Shown here: piece after piece, positions 51,422-62,841 of the stretch
How positions within the stretch are numbered: position 1 is the first letter of the stretch
How the letters are laid out: each line of letters starts with the position of its first letter
Source: Serratia rubidaea
GTDB taxonomy: Bacteria > Pseudomonadota > Gammaproteobacteria > Enterobacterales > Enterobacteriaceae
Direction: 5' to 3'
NCBI GenBank assembly: GCA_901472405.1
Contig: LR590463.1
Span: 2,294,001-2,358,000, forward strand
DNA: 64,000 bases
Program-made: the position numbers and the translations under genes
The notes under the pieces: model-generated
What the model was told of the DNA's origin: nothing
Seen by the model: the letters and a program-made list of their open reading frames with translations, nothing else
The model's database searches: none

Positions 51422-51823
51422 ATGAGTAACGGTCACCTTGCATCCGTCGCGCGCAGTGAAACAATCTGCTTTGACTACATGGAATTTCTGTCTGCATCGT
51501 GCAAGAAGCACTGGCGCTTTGTTGATGCAATTTACGGCGTTATGCCGATATTCGGCATGGTGCTGAAATCACGTACGGTATCCACGCAGACGCGTACTGA
51601 GCAGTTAAAAGAGCTGGCCCTGCAGGTGGTCTCCACCCAGGTCAGCGATGAAACCAACATCGTACGCCTGATCGATTTGGGGCAACAGCAGGGGCTGGCG
51701 GTATTTGATATTCTGCTGCCCTATGCGCTGGACAAAGCCCAACTGGCGGCGATTCAGCAGGAGTGTGCGGCAAGGGTGGTATTAACGCAGGTGGGTGAGC
51801 GGCTCACCATCAGCGCGCAGTAA
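51422..51823 (+). CDS. Hypothetical protein
   Basis: 133 residues, no signal peptide; composition is protein-like and the frame is intact. The N-terminal half (YMEFLSASCKKHWRFVDAIYG) is followed by LKELALQVVSTQVSDETNIV and a C-terminal half with helices and strands (IRLIDLGQQQGLAVFDILLP-like). GAGGGG is just before the ATG, and a strong terminator follows the stop within 5 bases. It stands alone between folM and ydgI, where E. coli has the unrelated glpM/ydgC. No family recognised. Confidence 0.8.
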   Translation: MSNGHLASVARSETICFDYMEFLSASCKKHWRFVDAIYGVMPIFGMVLKSRTVSTQTRTEQLKELALQVVSTQVSDETNIVRLIDLGQQQGLAVFDILLPYALDKAQLAAIQQECAARVVLTQVGERLTISAQ

Positions 51824-51827
51824 AAAT

Positions 51828-51852
51828 GACCGGGTGTTGCACCCGGTCCTTT
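51828..51852. terminator. Bidirectional terminator
   Basis: GACCGGGTG (51828-51836) pairs with CACCCGGTC (51840-51848), with T tracts on both sides, serving the hypothetical gene and convergent ydgI. Confidence 0.9.
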
Positions 51853-51858
51853 TGGTTA

Positions 51859-53251
51859 TCACTGCAGCATAAACCAGCCGGCCGGCACGGTGGCCAGCAA
51901 CAGCAGCAGAATGCTGCTTCTTTCCAGCTTGTTCAGCAACTTCACCTCATCATGGCCGCGGCGGGCATAGATAAACACCAGCAGCCCCGGCGCGTACAGC
52001 AGCACCGACATCAGCAGATGCATCAGTCCCGACGCATACAGCAGCCAGATGCCGTACAGACAGGCGCCGCTGGCCGCCGCAATCAGGCGTTTGTCATTGC
52101 GTTGCAGCGCCACTTTGAACAGGAAGGCGCCGACCAGGAAATAGGGCACCAGAATCATTTCCGAGGCGATGGTCAGCAGCGAGTTGTAGTTGCTGCTGGT
52201 AAACCAGATCAGCACCAGCGCAATCTGCACCGCGCCGTTGGTCAGCCACAGCGAGGCGGACGGGGCGTGGTTCTTATTCTGCCGGCGGAACACTTTCGGG
52301 AAGGCGCCGTGCTGCGCGGCCAGCAGCGGCACTTCGGCCGCCATAATGGTCCAGCTCAGGTAGGCGCCGCACACCGAGATAATCAGACCGACGGCGATAA
52401 TCACATCGCCCCACGGGCCGAGCAGATCGACCATCATCACCGCCATCGACGGGTTGCGCATTTGCGCCAGCTCGCTACGCGGCACCACGCCGAGCGCCAG
52501 CAGCGTCACCAGCAGGTAGACCGCCAGCGCGGACACCACCGCCAGCATGGTGGCCAGCCCGACATCCTTTTTATTACGCGCGCGCGCCGACACCACCACC
52601 GCGCCTTCCACGCCGATAAACACCCACAGGGTGATCAGCATGGTGTTTTTCACCTGCTCCCACACCGGCTTGCCGAGCGCTACGCCGGTGAAGTCGAGGG
52701 TGAATACGTCCATTTTAAAGGCAATAACCGCCAGCACGGCAAACAGCCCGAGCGGCAGCAGTTTGGCCAGCGTGGCGGCCAGATTGATGCTGGCGGCGGT
52801 CTGTACGCCGCGCAGCACCAGCGCGTGCACCACCCACAGCAGAACGGATTCCCCCACCAGCGCCTGCCAGGTGTTGCCGTCGCCGAAGATCACCGAGCCG
52901 CTGCGGTCGGTAAAAATGCTCAGCGCGGCGAAGACGATCACCAGATAAGAGACGTTGGCGATCACCGCGCACAGCCAGTAGCCCCAGGCGGAGCAGAAGC
53001 CGACCAGTTCACCGAAACCCTCTTTGGCATAGGTAAAGATACCGCCGTCCAGATCGGGGCGCAGCCGGGTCAGCAGCAGCATGGCGAAGGCCAGGAACAG
53101 AATGCCGACGCCGGTAATGGCCCAGCCGATCAGCAGGGCCGCCGGACTGGCCACTTCCGCCATATTTTGCGGCAGGCTGAATACCCCGGCGCCGAGCATG
53201 GAACTGAGCACCAGAGCGGTTAATGCGAGTAGACCTAATTTTTTTTTCCAA
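51859..53251 (-). CDS. ydgI: YdgI, arginine:ornithine antiporter-like APC transporter
   Basis: About 463 residues and 12 transmembrane helices of the basic amino acid/polyamine antiporter family. LTALVLSSMLGAGVFSLPQNMA is the first helix and substrate loop; GGIFTYAKEGFGELVGFCSAWGYW and FIGVEGAVVVSARARNKKDVG follow. The frame is open upstream with no sensible start. The family start MEKKLGL fits TTG at 53251 if one A is removed from a nine-A run (53241-53249); I take this as an insertion error. It exchanges arginine and ornithine by homology. It follows ydgH on the same strand. Confidence 0.9.
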
Positions 53252-53460
53252 TGAAGGATCCCGAATACAGAATAAACAGCTGGAGAGCGCCGATTGAGCA
53301 GTAAAGACAGGGTGACGATCACCGTGCGTTTATCGCCGCCATACTTCAGGCTGGAGACAATCAACCCTGAAAAACGGCGCAGATTCTACGGACGGACGCA
53401 GCGGGATGCAATGATTGAATATGCGGAACGGTTAAAAAGTTATTCAGTCGCGGCGGAAAG

Positions 53461-53487
53461 AAAAACGGGCAGCGCCAGGGCTGCCCG
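53461..53487 (-). terminator. Terminator of ydgH
   Basis: CGGGCAGC (53466-53473) pairs with GCTGCCCG (53480-53487); the minus-strand RNA then carries five U residues. Confidence 0.88.
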
Positions 53488-53508
53488 CAGAAGGGAGTAA
53501 AACGCGGA

Positions 53509-54456
53509 TTATTTGAACAGATCGGCGCTGACGGTCAGGTTGCCGCCGCTCTTGTTCTGCCACTGGCGGGTGACGTGGTAGTACTTGGCGCCTTTGGCGG
53601 CCGCACGCTTCGCCACTTCGGTGGAGACGTCGGTCATGCTGTTGAAGTGGCCGGTAAAGGTCACGGAGTCAAACGGCTGCATCTGCGCGGCGGTCACGTT
53701 GTTCACTTCCTGAATCTTGGTGCCGTCGGCCAGGGTGACAGTGTAACGCTTACCGGTTGACGACTGCGTTTCGAAGAAGCGGCCGACTTCACGGCTTGGC
53801 GAGCCGGAAGAGGCGACGCCCGGGATCTCGACCTTCGCCGCAGCGGCGCCGCCGGCGGCCAGCGCGGCCTTACCGGCTTCCGAGTCGGCCGGAATTGCAT
53901 CCGGGCTCTGTACCACGCGTTTCGGCGCATTGGCTTTGTAGACGTAGGCGGTCACATATTGGTTGCCGCCCTGGTTGGCGTCGACCTGACGGACGATAAA
54001 GAAGGAATCGGCGCCTTTTTTCTTCGCCAGTTTGGAGATGGCGTCGTTCACGTCCGGCTGGCTGCGGAAGAAACCGCTGGCGCTGACGGTATCAAACGGC
54101 TCTAACTGGTAGGCCTGCTCTTTCGGCAGCTCTTTCACGCCGTTGAAGACGCGGTAGTGGCTTTTCTCTACTTCCGGCGCATCGCTGCGGTAAATGTCTG
54201 CCGTTACGCGCCAGTTGCCGCCGTTGTTACTATTATTAATGTCTTGAATATAGAAAGCGTCGGCGCCCAGTTTGTCGGCGCGGCGAGAGACGGCGGTGGC
54301 GGCTTCGTTGATGGCGTTGAAACGGCCGGTGATGGTGATGCGATCAAACGGCTTGATCGCCGCCGCTTTCTCAGGCGTTAACTCTTGCGCAGCATGAGCG
54401 GACAGCGCGGTAAGTGATAACAAGGCTGATGCGATGATCGTGTTCTTCAGCTTCAT
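53509..54456 (-). CDS. ydgH: YdgH, triple-DUF1471 periplasmic protein
   Basis: 315 residues: signal peptide (MKLKNTIIASALLSLTALSAHA) and three YdgH/BhsA/McbA (DUF1471) domains, recognisable by the repeated pattern PFD-(I/V)-x-(I/A/F)-(T/S)-G-x-F near residues 36, 118 and 261 and by GG(N)W/Q/L strands at the end of each. Single-domain relatives are stress-induced and affect biofilm and outer-membrane permeability. The frame is intact. Upstream of ydgI, as in E. coli. Confidence 0.93.
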   Translation of the reverse strand: MKLKNTIIASALLSLTALSAHAAQELTPEKAAAIKPFDRITITGRFNAINEAATAVSRRADKLGADAFYIQDINNSNNGGNWRVTADIYRSDAPEVEKSHYRVFNGVKELPKEQAYQLEPFDTVSASGFFRSQPDVNDAISKLAKKKGADSFFIVRQVDANQGGNQYVTAYVYKANAPKRVVQSPDAIPADSEAGKAALAAGGAAAAKVEIPGVASSGSPSREVGRFFETQSSTGKRYTVTLADGTKIQEVNNVTAAQMQPFDSVTFTGHFNSMTDVSTEVAKRAAAKGAKYYHVTRQWQNKSGGNLTVSADLFK

Positions 54457-56520
<2,064 letters not shown>

Positions 56521-56530
56521 GGGGTAACCA

Positions 56531-57919
56531 ATGTCTGGTGGATTAGTTACAGCTGCATACATTGTTGCCGCTATTTTATTTATCTTGAGCCTTGCGGGGC
56601 TGTCGCGTCATGAAACCTCCAAGCTGGGCAACCGCTTCGGCATTGCCGGCATGGCGATTGCGCTGATCGCCACCATCCTCGGGCCGGACGCCGGCAACGT
56701 AGGCTGGATCATCATCGCGATGATTATCGGCGGCTCAATCGGCGTTTATCTGGCCAAAAAGGTGGAAATGACCGAGATGCCGGAGCTGGTGGCGATGCTG
56801 CACAGCTTCGTCGGCCTGGCGGCGGTGCTGGTCGGTTTCAACAGCTATCTGGACCACGGCGCGCCGATGGAGCCGGTGATGGAAAATATCCATCTGAGCG
56901 AAGTGTTTCTCGGCATCTTTATCGGCGCGGTGACCTTTACCGGTTCCATCGTGGCGTTCGGCAAGCTGCGCGGCAAAATTTCCTCCAAGCCGCTGATGCT
57001 GCCGAACCGCCATAAGCTGAACCTGGCGGCGCTGGTGGTCTCTTTCCTGCTGATGGTGATGTTCGTCTCCAGCGACAGCGTCGGGCTGCAGGTGTTCGCG
57101 CTGCTGGTGATGACGGCGATTGCGCTGGCGTTCGGCTGGCATCTGGTGGCCTCGATCGGCGGGGCGGATATGCCGGTGGTGGTGTCGATGCTCAACTCCT
57201 ATTCCGGTTGGGCGGCGGCGGCGGCCGGCTTTATGCTGAGCAACGATCTGCTGATCGTCACCGGCGCGCTGGTCGGCTCCTCCGGCGCCATCCTGTCTTA
57301 CATTATGTGTAAGGCGATGAACCGTTCGTTTATCAGCGTGATTGCCGGCGGTTTCGGCACCGACGGTTCATCCACCGGCGAGGCGGAAGAGATGGGCGAA
57401 TACCGCGAAACCACGGCGGAAGAGGTGGCCGAGCTGCTGCGTAATTCCAGCTCGGTGATCATCACCCCGGGCTACGGTATGGCGGTGGCGCAGGCGCAGT
57501 ATCCGGTGGCTGAAATCACCGAAAAACTGCGCGCCCGCGGCATCAACGTGCGCTTCGGCATTCACCCGGTCGCCGGTCGTCTGCCGGGCCATATGAACGT
57601 GCTGCTGGCGGAAGCCAAGGTGCCGTACGACGTGGTGCTGGAAATGGACGAAATCAACGACGACTTCGCCGATACCGATACCGTACTGGTGATCGGCGCC
57701 AACGACACCGTCAACCCGGCGGCGCTGGAAGATCCGCGCAGCCCAATCGCCGGCATGCCGGTGCTGGAAGTGTGGAAGGCGCAGAACGTTATCGTGTTTA
57801 AACGCTCGATGAACACCGGCTATGCCGGCGTGCAGAATCCGCTGTTCTTCAAGGAAAACAGCCAGATGCTGTTCGGCGACGCCAAAGCCAGCGTGGATGC
57901 GATTAAAAACGCCTTGTAA
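56531..57919 (+). CDS. pntB: NAD(P) transhydrogenase subunit beta
   Basis: 462 residues: about nine membrane helices (starting [19 protein letters not shown]) and the C-terminal NADP(H)-binding domain III ([67 protein letters not shown]). Works with PntA in the inner membrane. Intact, last gene of the pntAB operon, with a strong terminator after it. Confidence 0.98.
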   Translation: MSGGLVTAAYIVAAILFILSLAGLSRHETSKLGNRFGIAGMAIALIATILGPDAGNVGWIIIAMIIGGSIGVYLAKKVEMTEMPELVAMLHSFVGLAAVLVGFNSYLDHGAPMEPVMENIHLSEVFLGIFIGAVTFTGSIVAFGKLRGKISSKPLMLPNRHKLNLAALVVSFLLMVMFVSSDSVGLQVFALLVMTAIALAFGWHLVASIGGADMPVVVSMLNSYSGWAAAAAGFMLSNDLLIVTGALVGSSGAILSYIMCKAMNRSFISVIAGGFGTDGSSTGEAEEMGEYRETTAEEVAELLRNSSSVIITPGYGMAVAQAQYPVAEITEKLRARGINVRFGIHPVAGRLPGHMNVLLAEAKVPYDVVLEMDEINDDFADTDTVLVIGANDTVNPAALEDPRSPIAGMPVLEVWKAQNVIVFKRSMNTGYAGVQNPLFFKENSQMLFGDAKASVDAIKNAL

Positions 57920-57949
57920 TTGTCCGGCGTCATCCTGCTGAAAACCACC

Positions 57950-57982
57950 ATGCCGGCCACATTACGTGGCCGGCATTTTTTT
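57950..57982 (+). terminator. Terminator of pntAB
   Basis: ATGCCGGCCAC (57950-57960) pairs with GTGGCCGGCAT (57966-57976), followed by seven T residues. Confidence 0.95.
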
Positions 57983-58105
57983 GCGCCAGGCCGGCGCGCC
58001 GCCTATGCTGAGTAGTTTATAAACGGTGAATCACCGAGCGAAGGGGACGCGTGTTGCACGCGCGACTGAGTGACAATGTCACCTATAAGCAGCCTGAGGT
58101 GAAAG

Positions 58106-58531
58106 ATGAAAGCGAGAATTTCCGTGCTGACGCTGGCCGTCGCCGATCTGGAAAAATCCCTGACTTTTTACCGCGACGGCCTGGGCCTGGCGACCGAAGG
58201 CATCATCGGCCGCGAGTTTGAGCACGGCGCGGTGGCGTTCTTTGAGCTGGCCGGCGGAGTCAAACTGGCCCTTTGGGCGCAGGACGACCTGGCGCACGAC
58301 ACCGGGCTGGCGAAAACGCCCATCAGCTCAACCGCCTTTACCATCGGGCACAACGTCGCCAGCCGGGCGGAGGTTGATGCCATTATGACGGCGGCGCAGC
58401 GCGCCGGGGCCGGGATCGTCAAATCTGCGCAGGGGACGTTTTATGGCGGCTATGCCGGCTATTTCCGTGACCCGGACGGGCATCTGTGGGAAGTGGCCTG
58501 GAACCCGCACTGGGACTTGCCGGACGACTGA
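58106..58531 (+). CDS. VOC-family (glyoxalase/bleomycin-resistance-like) protein
   Basis: 141 residues, single VOC domain: ISVLTLAVADLEKSLTFYRD with the first strand, FEHGAVAFFELAGGVKLALW in the first module, and GYFRDPDGHLWEVAWNPHW with the probable metal-ligand Glu at the end. Function within the superfamily is not defined. Intact. A 13-bp palindrome GTGACAATGTCAC (58070-58082) lies 23 bp upstream and may be an operator. It sits between pntB and fabV. Confidence 0.87.
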   Translation: MKARISVLTLAVADLEKSLTFYRDGLGLATEGIIGREFEHGAVAFFELAGGVKLALWAQDDLAHDTGLAKTPISSTAFTIGHNVASRAEVDAIMTAAQRAGAGIVKSAQGTFYGGYAGYFRDPDGHLWEVAWNPHWDLPDD

Positions 58532-58707
58532 CGCCCGTCTGGCGGCGCGCCGTCGGGCAGCATGGGCGGATAGGCGGGTAAAAAATGCGGAATTTCGCGG
58601 CGAATTGCTCATAACTTGTGCAATCCAACACATCAGATCACAATTAAGGGGCGTAATGCGGTATCTTATGTCCCGATTTCATCCATTTAACGGATCCTAG
58701 ACCCAAT

Positions 58708-59901
58708 ATGATTATCAAACCTAAGGTTCGCGGCTTTATCTGCACCACCACTCATCCGGTGGGCTGTGAAGCCAATGTACGTCGCCAGATTGCCTATACC
58801 AAGCAGCAGGGCGCTATCGCTGATGGCCCGAAACGCGTACTGGTTATCGGCGCCTCCACCGGTTATGGTCTGGCCTCCCGCATCGCTGCGGCTTTCGGTA
58901 GCGGCGCAGCCACTATCGGCGTGTTCTTTGAAAAAGCCGGCACCGAAACCAAACCGGCCACCGCCGGCTGGTACAACTCCGCCGCATTCGACAAGGCTGC
59001 CAAAGAAGAAGGCTTGTACGCGAAAAGCATCAACGGCGATGCGTTTTCCAACGAATGCCGCGAGAAAGTGATTGAACTGATCAAGCAGGACCTCGGTCAG
59101 ATCGATCTGGTGGTGTACTCGCTGGCTTCTCCGGTACGTAAGATGCCGGAAACCGGCGAAGTGGTGCGTTCCGCACTGAAGCCAATCGGCGAGGTGTACA
59201 CCACCACGGCGATTGACACCAACAAGGATCAGATCGTCTCCGCCACCGTTGAACCGGCGACGGAAGAAGAAATTGAAAACACCATCACCGTGATGGGCGG
59301 CCAGGACTGGGAACTGTGGATGTCCGCGCTGGAAGGTGCCGGCGTGCTGGCGGAAGGCGCGAAATCCGTGGCTTACTCCTATATCGGCACCGACCTGACC
59401 TGGCCAATCTACTGGCACGGCACGCTGGGCCGGGCGAAAGAAGATCTGGACCGCGCAGCGACCGCTATCCGCGGCGACCTGTCCGCCAAAGGCGGCACCG
59501 CGCACGTGGCGGTGCTGAAGTCCGTGGTGACCCAGGCGTCCTCCGCCATTCCGGTGATGCCGCTGTATATCTCCATGGCCTTCAAGATCATGAAAGAGAA
59601 AGGCATCCATGAAGGCTGCATGGAGCAGGTCTACCGTCTGATGCGCACCCGTCTGTACGGCGACGACAAATCGCTGGACGACCACGAGCGCATCCGTATG
59701 GACGACTGGGAACTGCGTGACGACGTGCAGCAGGCGTGTCGTGACCTGTGGCCGTCCATCACCTCGGAAAACCTGAGCGAGCTGACCGACTACACCGGTT
59801 ACAAGCAGGAATTCCTGCGCCTGTTCGGCTTCGGTCTGGAAGGCGTGGACTACGATGCGGACGTCAACCCGGACGTACGCTTCGACGTTATCGAGCTGTA
59901 A
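58708..59901 (+). CDS. fabV: Enoyl-ACP/trans-2-enoyl-CoA reductase FabV
   Basis: 397-residue NADH-dependent reductase of the last step of fatty acid elongation; FabV enzymes are typically insensitive to triclosan. [20 protein letters not shown] at the N-terminus, cofactor motif [20 protein letters not shown], and the catalytic Tyr-X8-Lys in [15 protein letters not shown]. Intact. In E. coli this position lacks fabV; many Serratia, Yersinia and Vibrio have it. A strong terminator separates it from convergent uspE. Confidence 0.96.
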   Translation: MIIKPKVRGFICTTTHPVGCEANVRRQIAYTKQQGAIADGPKRVLVIGASTGYGLASRIAAAFGSGAATIGVFFEKAGTETKPATAGWYNSAAFDKAAKEEGLYAKSINGDAFSNECREKVIELIKQDLGQIDLVVYSLASPVRKMPETGEVVRSALKPIGEVYTTTAIDTNKDQIVSATVEPATEEEIENTITVMGGQDWELWMSALEGAGVLAEGAKSVAYSYIGTDLTWPIYWHGTLGRAKEDLDRAATAIRGDLSAKGGTAHVAVLKSVVTQASSAIPVMPLYISMAFKIMKEKGIHEGCMEQVYRLMRTRLYGDDKSLDDHERIRMDDWELRDDVQQACRDLWPSITSENLSELTDYTGYKQEFLRLFGFGLEGVDYDADVNPDVRFDVIEL

Positions 59902-59918
59902 TTCTCAGCCAGACGTCA

Positions 59919-59949
59919 ACAGGGCCCCGCGGGGCCCTGTTTGTTTTTT
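59919..59949. terminator. Terminator between fabV and uspE
   Basis: ACAGGGCCCC (59919-59928) and GGGGCCCTGT (59931-59940) form a near-perfect palindrome followed by TTGTTTTTT. Confidence 0.88.
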
Positions 59950-59966
59950 ACGGCTGCGGCGCGGCC

Positions 59967-60929
59967 TCAGTCCTCATCGTCGTGCTCATCATCCTCATCG
60001 GCCTCAATCGGACAGTTGAAGTCTTCCGGCTTGATCACCAGCAGGTCGCATTTCAGATGATCGATCACATGTTCGGCGGTATTGCCGATAAACGCGGCGG
60101 AGATACCGGTGCGCCCCAGGGTGCCCAACACCACCACGCCGGCCTGCAGATGCTCGGCCAGATCCGGAATCACTTCCTCCGGCAGACCTTTTTCGACGTG
60201 GGTAAATTCCTCATTGATGCAGAATTTCTGGCGCAGCGCTTTCATGGCGATCAGATGCTGGCCGCGAATGGCGTCGTTGTAAACGCTGGGGTCAAAATCG
60301 GGGAGTTCGATGGCGATATTGATCGGCGTAACCGGGTAGGCGCCGACCAGATGGACTTCAGTCTGGTTAACGTTTTCCGCCAGTTCGACGGTTTCCTGCA
60401 CCAGGCGAATATTGAGCGGGTCGTGGTACGGCTCCTCGCTGGACAGGTTAACCGCCACCAGCGCCTTGCCGCCTTCCGGCCAGGGCTGATCTTTCACCAT
60501 CCACACCGGGCACGGGCACTTACGCAGCAGATGCCAGTCGGTCGGGGTAAAAATCACTGATTCCAGCCGGTCATGCTGATGCGCCATTTTCAGCAGTAAA
60601 TCATGTTGTCCGCTCAGCACTTCCTGAATAATGGCCTCAAACGGACGGTTGTGCCAGACCACTTTGATTTCGATCGGCACGCCATCTTCCAGGTAAAAGC
60701 GACACTGTTCCTTGATCCATGCGGCGCGCTGGCTGATCACGCCCTGGCGCATCGCCGTGCGTTCATCGGGCGACAGCAGGGTGGTCATTTCGTAAGAGAA
60801 GTCATAGATAGGAAGGAAGGCCTTGATGCGCCCGCCATTCCGCTTGACCAGGTATACCGCACGGCGCAACGCCGGCTGGTCGTCCTGGTTGGGGTCAATA
60901 GCCACCAGAAGATTCTGATACATCGCCAT
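59967..60929 (-). CDS. uspE: Universal stress protein UspE
   Basis: 320 residues with two tandem Usp domains (first [20 protein letters not shown]; second around [19 protein letters not shown]), each beginning with the typical strand-loop of the ATP-binding-like fold. The C-terminus has a very acidic tail ([12 protein letters not shown]). UspE is linked to DNA-damage resistance, motility and aggregation. It lies directly downstream of fnr on the same strand, the conserved enterobacterial order. Intact. Confidence 0.95.
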   Translation of the reverse strand: MAMYQNLLVAIDPNQDDQPALRRAVYLVKRNGGRIKAFLPIYDFSYEMTTLLSPDERTAMRQGVISQRAAWIKEQCRFYLEDGVPIEIKVVWHNRPFEAIIQEVLSGQHDLLLKMAHQHDRLESVIFTPTDWHLLRKCPCPVWMVKDQPWPEGGKALVAVNLSSEEPYHDPLNIRLVQETVELAENVNQTEVHLVGAYPVTPINIAIELPDFDPSVYNDAIRGQHLIAMKALRQKFCINEEFTHVEKGLPEEVIPDLAEHLQAGVVVLGTLGRTGISAAFIGNTAEHVIDHLKCDLLVIKPEDFNCPIEADEDDEHDDED

Positions 60930-61015
60930 TAGGGCCTCCTTACAGCTGAAATCAACAGTCTGTTAATTTACAGAGTAACCCAACATTGAAAAACAGAACA
61001 GTGGAGAGAGGATGA

Positions 61016-61048
61016 GCCGGATCAATAATTAGAAATTATTGATCCGGC
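61016..61048. repeat. Perfect 15-bp inverted repeat after fnr
   Basis: GCCGGATCAATAATT (61016-61030) and its exact complement (61034-61048) are separated by AGA, beginning 7 bases after the fnr stop. As RNA it forms a very stable hairpin between fnr and uspE. It lacks a U tract on either strand, so it may act as mRNA stabiliser, Rho-type pause or protein site rather than a standard terminator. Confidence 0.8.
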
Positions 61049-61055
61049 GAGGGTA

Positions 61056-61820
61056 TCAGACGGTGGCGACGCTAATGCGCGGGGTGCCGGCCAGCTGCGA
61101 CAGCGCGTCCGCATTCTCAATGGTAATGTATTTGCCTTTGACGCTGAGGATTTCGCTTTTCTGGAAGCGGCCCAGCAGGCGGCTGATGGTTTCTACCGTC
61201 AGGCCGAGGTAGTTGCCGATATCGCCGCGCGTCATGGTCAGGCGGAACTCGCGCTGTGAGAAGCCGCGTTCGGCGAAGCGGCGCGACAGATTATAGACAA
61301 ACGCCGCCAGCCGCTCTTCCGCGTTCTTCTTCGACAGCAGCAGGATCATATCCTGATCGCCTTTGATCTCGCCGCTCATCAGCCGCATGATCTGCTGACG
61401 CAGATTCGGCATTTTACCGGCCAGGTCATCAAGGGTTTCGAACGGAATTTCGCACACCATGGAGGTTTCCAGCGCCTGGGCAAAGCTCGGATGCTTCAGC
61501 GAGCCGATGGCGTCAAAGCCAACCAGATCGCCGGCCAGGTGGAAACCGGTAATCTGCTCGTCGCCCTGTTCGGTAATGGGTGTAGCTCTTGATGGTCCCT
61601 GAACGGATCGCATACAGGGATTTCAGTTCATCACCGGCCTTGAACAGGGTCTGGCCTTTCTGGATCGGCTTCTTCCTTTCAATGATGTTATCGAGCTGGT
61701 CAAGCTCATGGGTATTGGAGGGTGAAGGGGATACACAGTTGGCTGATGCTGCAATCCTGACAGTGGATCGCACAACCACCGGATTGGATACGACGGGTCA
61801 CGCGTTTTTTCAGGGATCAT
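61056..61820 (-). CDS. fnr: Anaerobic regulator FNR
   Basis: CRP-family regulator with an oxygen-labile 4Fe-4S cluster. With three inferred single-base insertions removed (an A near 61806, C near 61718, C near 61577) the N-terminus reads [20 protein letters not shown] and then [14 protein letters not shown], giving Cys20, Cys23, Cys29; the fourth ligand is in [10 protein letters not shown]. The DNA-recognition helix is [16 protein letters not shown] (E-SR pattern for TTGAT). About 253 residues. An FNR box overlaps its own promoter and fnrS in this window is a target. Confidence 0.96.
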
Positions 61821-61840
61821 AGATTACGCTCACGCAATAA

Positions 61841-61854
61841 TTGATATGTGTCAA
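61841..61854. promoter_or_regulatory. FNR box at the fnr promoter
   Basis: TTGATATGTGTCAA matches TTGAT-N4-ATCAA at 9 of 10 positions, 21 bp upstream of the fnr start codon. The location near the start of transcription suggests autorepression, as known for E. coli fnr. Confidence 0.85.
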
Positions 61855-62027
61855 TTTTAACATCTTTTGCGTCAGCTGATAAGGGAAACAATAGTAAGAA
61901 TAGGGGCATGTTGTGCGATATTTAATCAGCTCATGGCGCTTTTATGCTGTTAGCACGCTAAGCGTCGCTCTTTCGGGCATGATGGCCGCGCAGGGGCGGC
62001 CATCATGATTAAGACGGGCAGAGACGG

Positions 62028-62553
62028 CTACAGCAACGCCTTGGGCAGAAAGCCTTCATGCTGCAGCAGCCACTGCTTGCGCGCCACGCCCGCCGGCATA
62101 GCCGGTCAGCGCGCCCTGTGAGCCAATTACCCGGTGGCAGGGCACCACAATGCTGATGGGGTTGGAGCCGTTCGCCATGCCGACGGCCCGTGAGGCGGTC
62201 GGTCGGCCGATGCGTTTGGCCAGTTCGCCATAGGTGATGGTTTCCCGCACGGGATACGGCGCAGCTGCTGCCAGACGGTGCGCTGGAACTCGCTGCCGGC
62301 GGTCATCACCGGGATATCGTTGATCACCGCCAGCTCGCCGGCAAAGTAGCGCTGCATCAGGCTGCTCAGGCCGCCGGGGTCGCGCTGCTCCTGCAGTCGG
62401 AAACCGTCGCGGCGGTAATGGGTGTTCAGCAGTCTGATCAGCTTGTCGTAATAGTCGGTCCCAGTCGACGGCGCGCAGCTGACCTTGCTCATCGGCGATC
62501 AGCACCAGCTCGCCCACCGGGGTGGGCATCCGGTCAATTAAAAATGTCTGCAT
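62028..62553 (-). CDS. ogt: Methylated-DNA--protein-cysteine methyltransferase Ogt
   Basis: Repairs O6-alkylguanine by transferring the alkyl group to its own cysteine. N-terminal MQTFLIDRMPTPVGELVLIA; alkyl-acceptor Cys in SIVVPCHRVIG; helix-turn-helix region TYGELAKRIGRPTASRAVG. Indels near 62460, 62263 and 62100 break the frame; the pieces join as LRAVDW to DYYDKLIRLL, RRIP to RETITYGELA, and GYAGG to ARKQWLLQHEGFLPKALL. About 174 residues. Follows fnr in the conserved uspE-fnr-ogt order. Confidence 0.94.
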
Positions 62554-62841
62554 ACGATCACTCCTCTTTACTGATGCCCCGATTATTGCATGAAACCCTG
62601 TACGGCGATGGCGGTTTTCGGACATTAACCTGCGCATTACCCACAAGGGATTACTGCGCCGGCGGCGGCGTATTTTTGAATCAGAGCCAAAGCCGAACTA
62701 TGCTCAATACACCTGATGCCTTTTTCACCGCCCGGGATGGCGCGGCGCGGCGGGAGGTTTAATTTTTTCGTCATCTTTCTGACATGTCGCAGTCATACCG
62801 CTGGCTTACCGTTGCTGCGACTAGGCCAAGGAGATAACACG

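Noticed and set aside
51826..53223. A 465-codon plus-strand open frame opposite ydgI, rich in His, Gln and Arg
   Set aside because: It lies wholly antisense to a well-conserved 12-helix transporter. The His/Gln/Arg-rich composition is the expected complement of GC-rich membrane-protein codons; no ribosome-binding site or family match.
53294..53500. A 68-codon plus-strand frame between ydgI and ydgH, starting at TTG
   Set aside because: It runs through the ydgH terminator hairpin and over the probable ydgI promoter, and lacks a ribosome-binding site.
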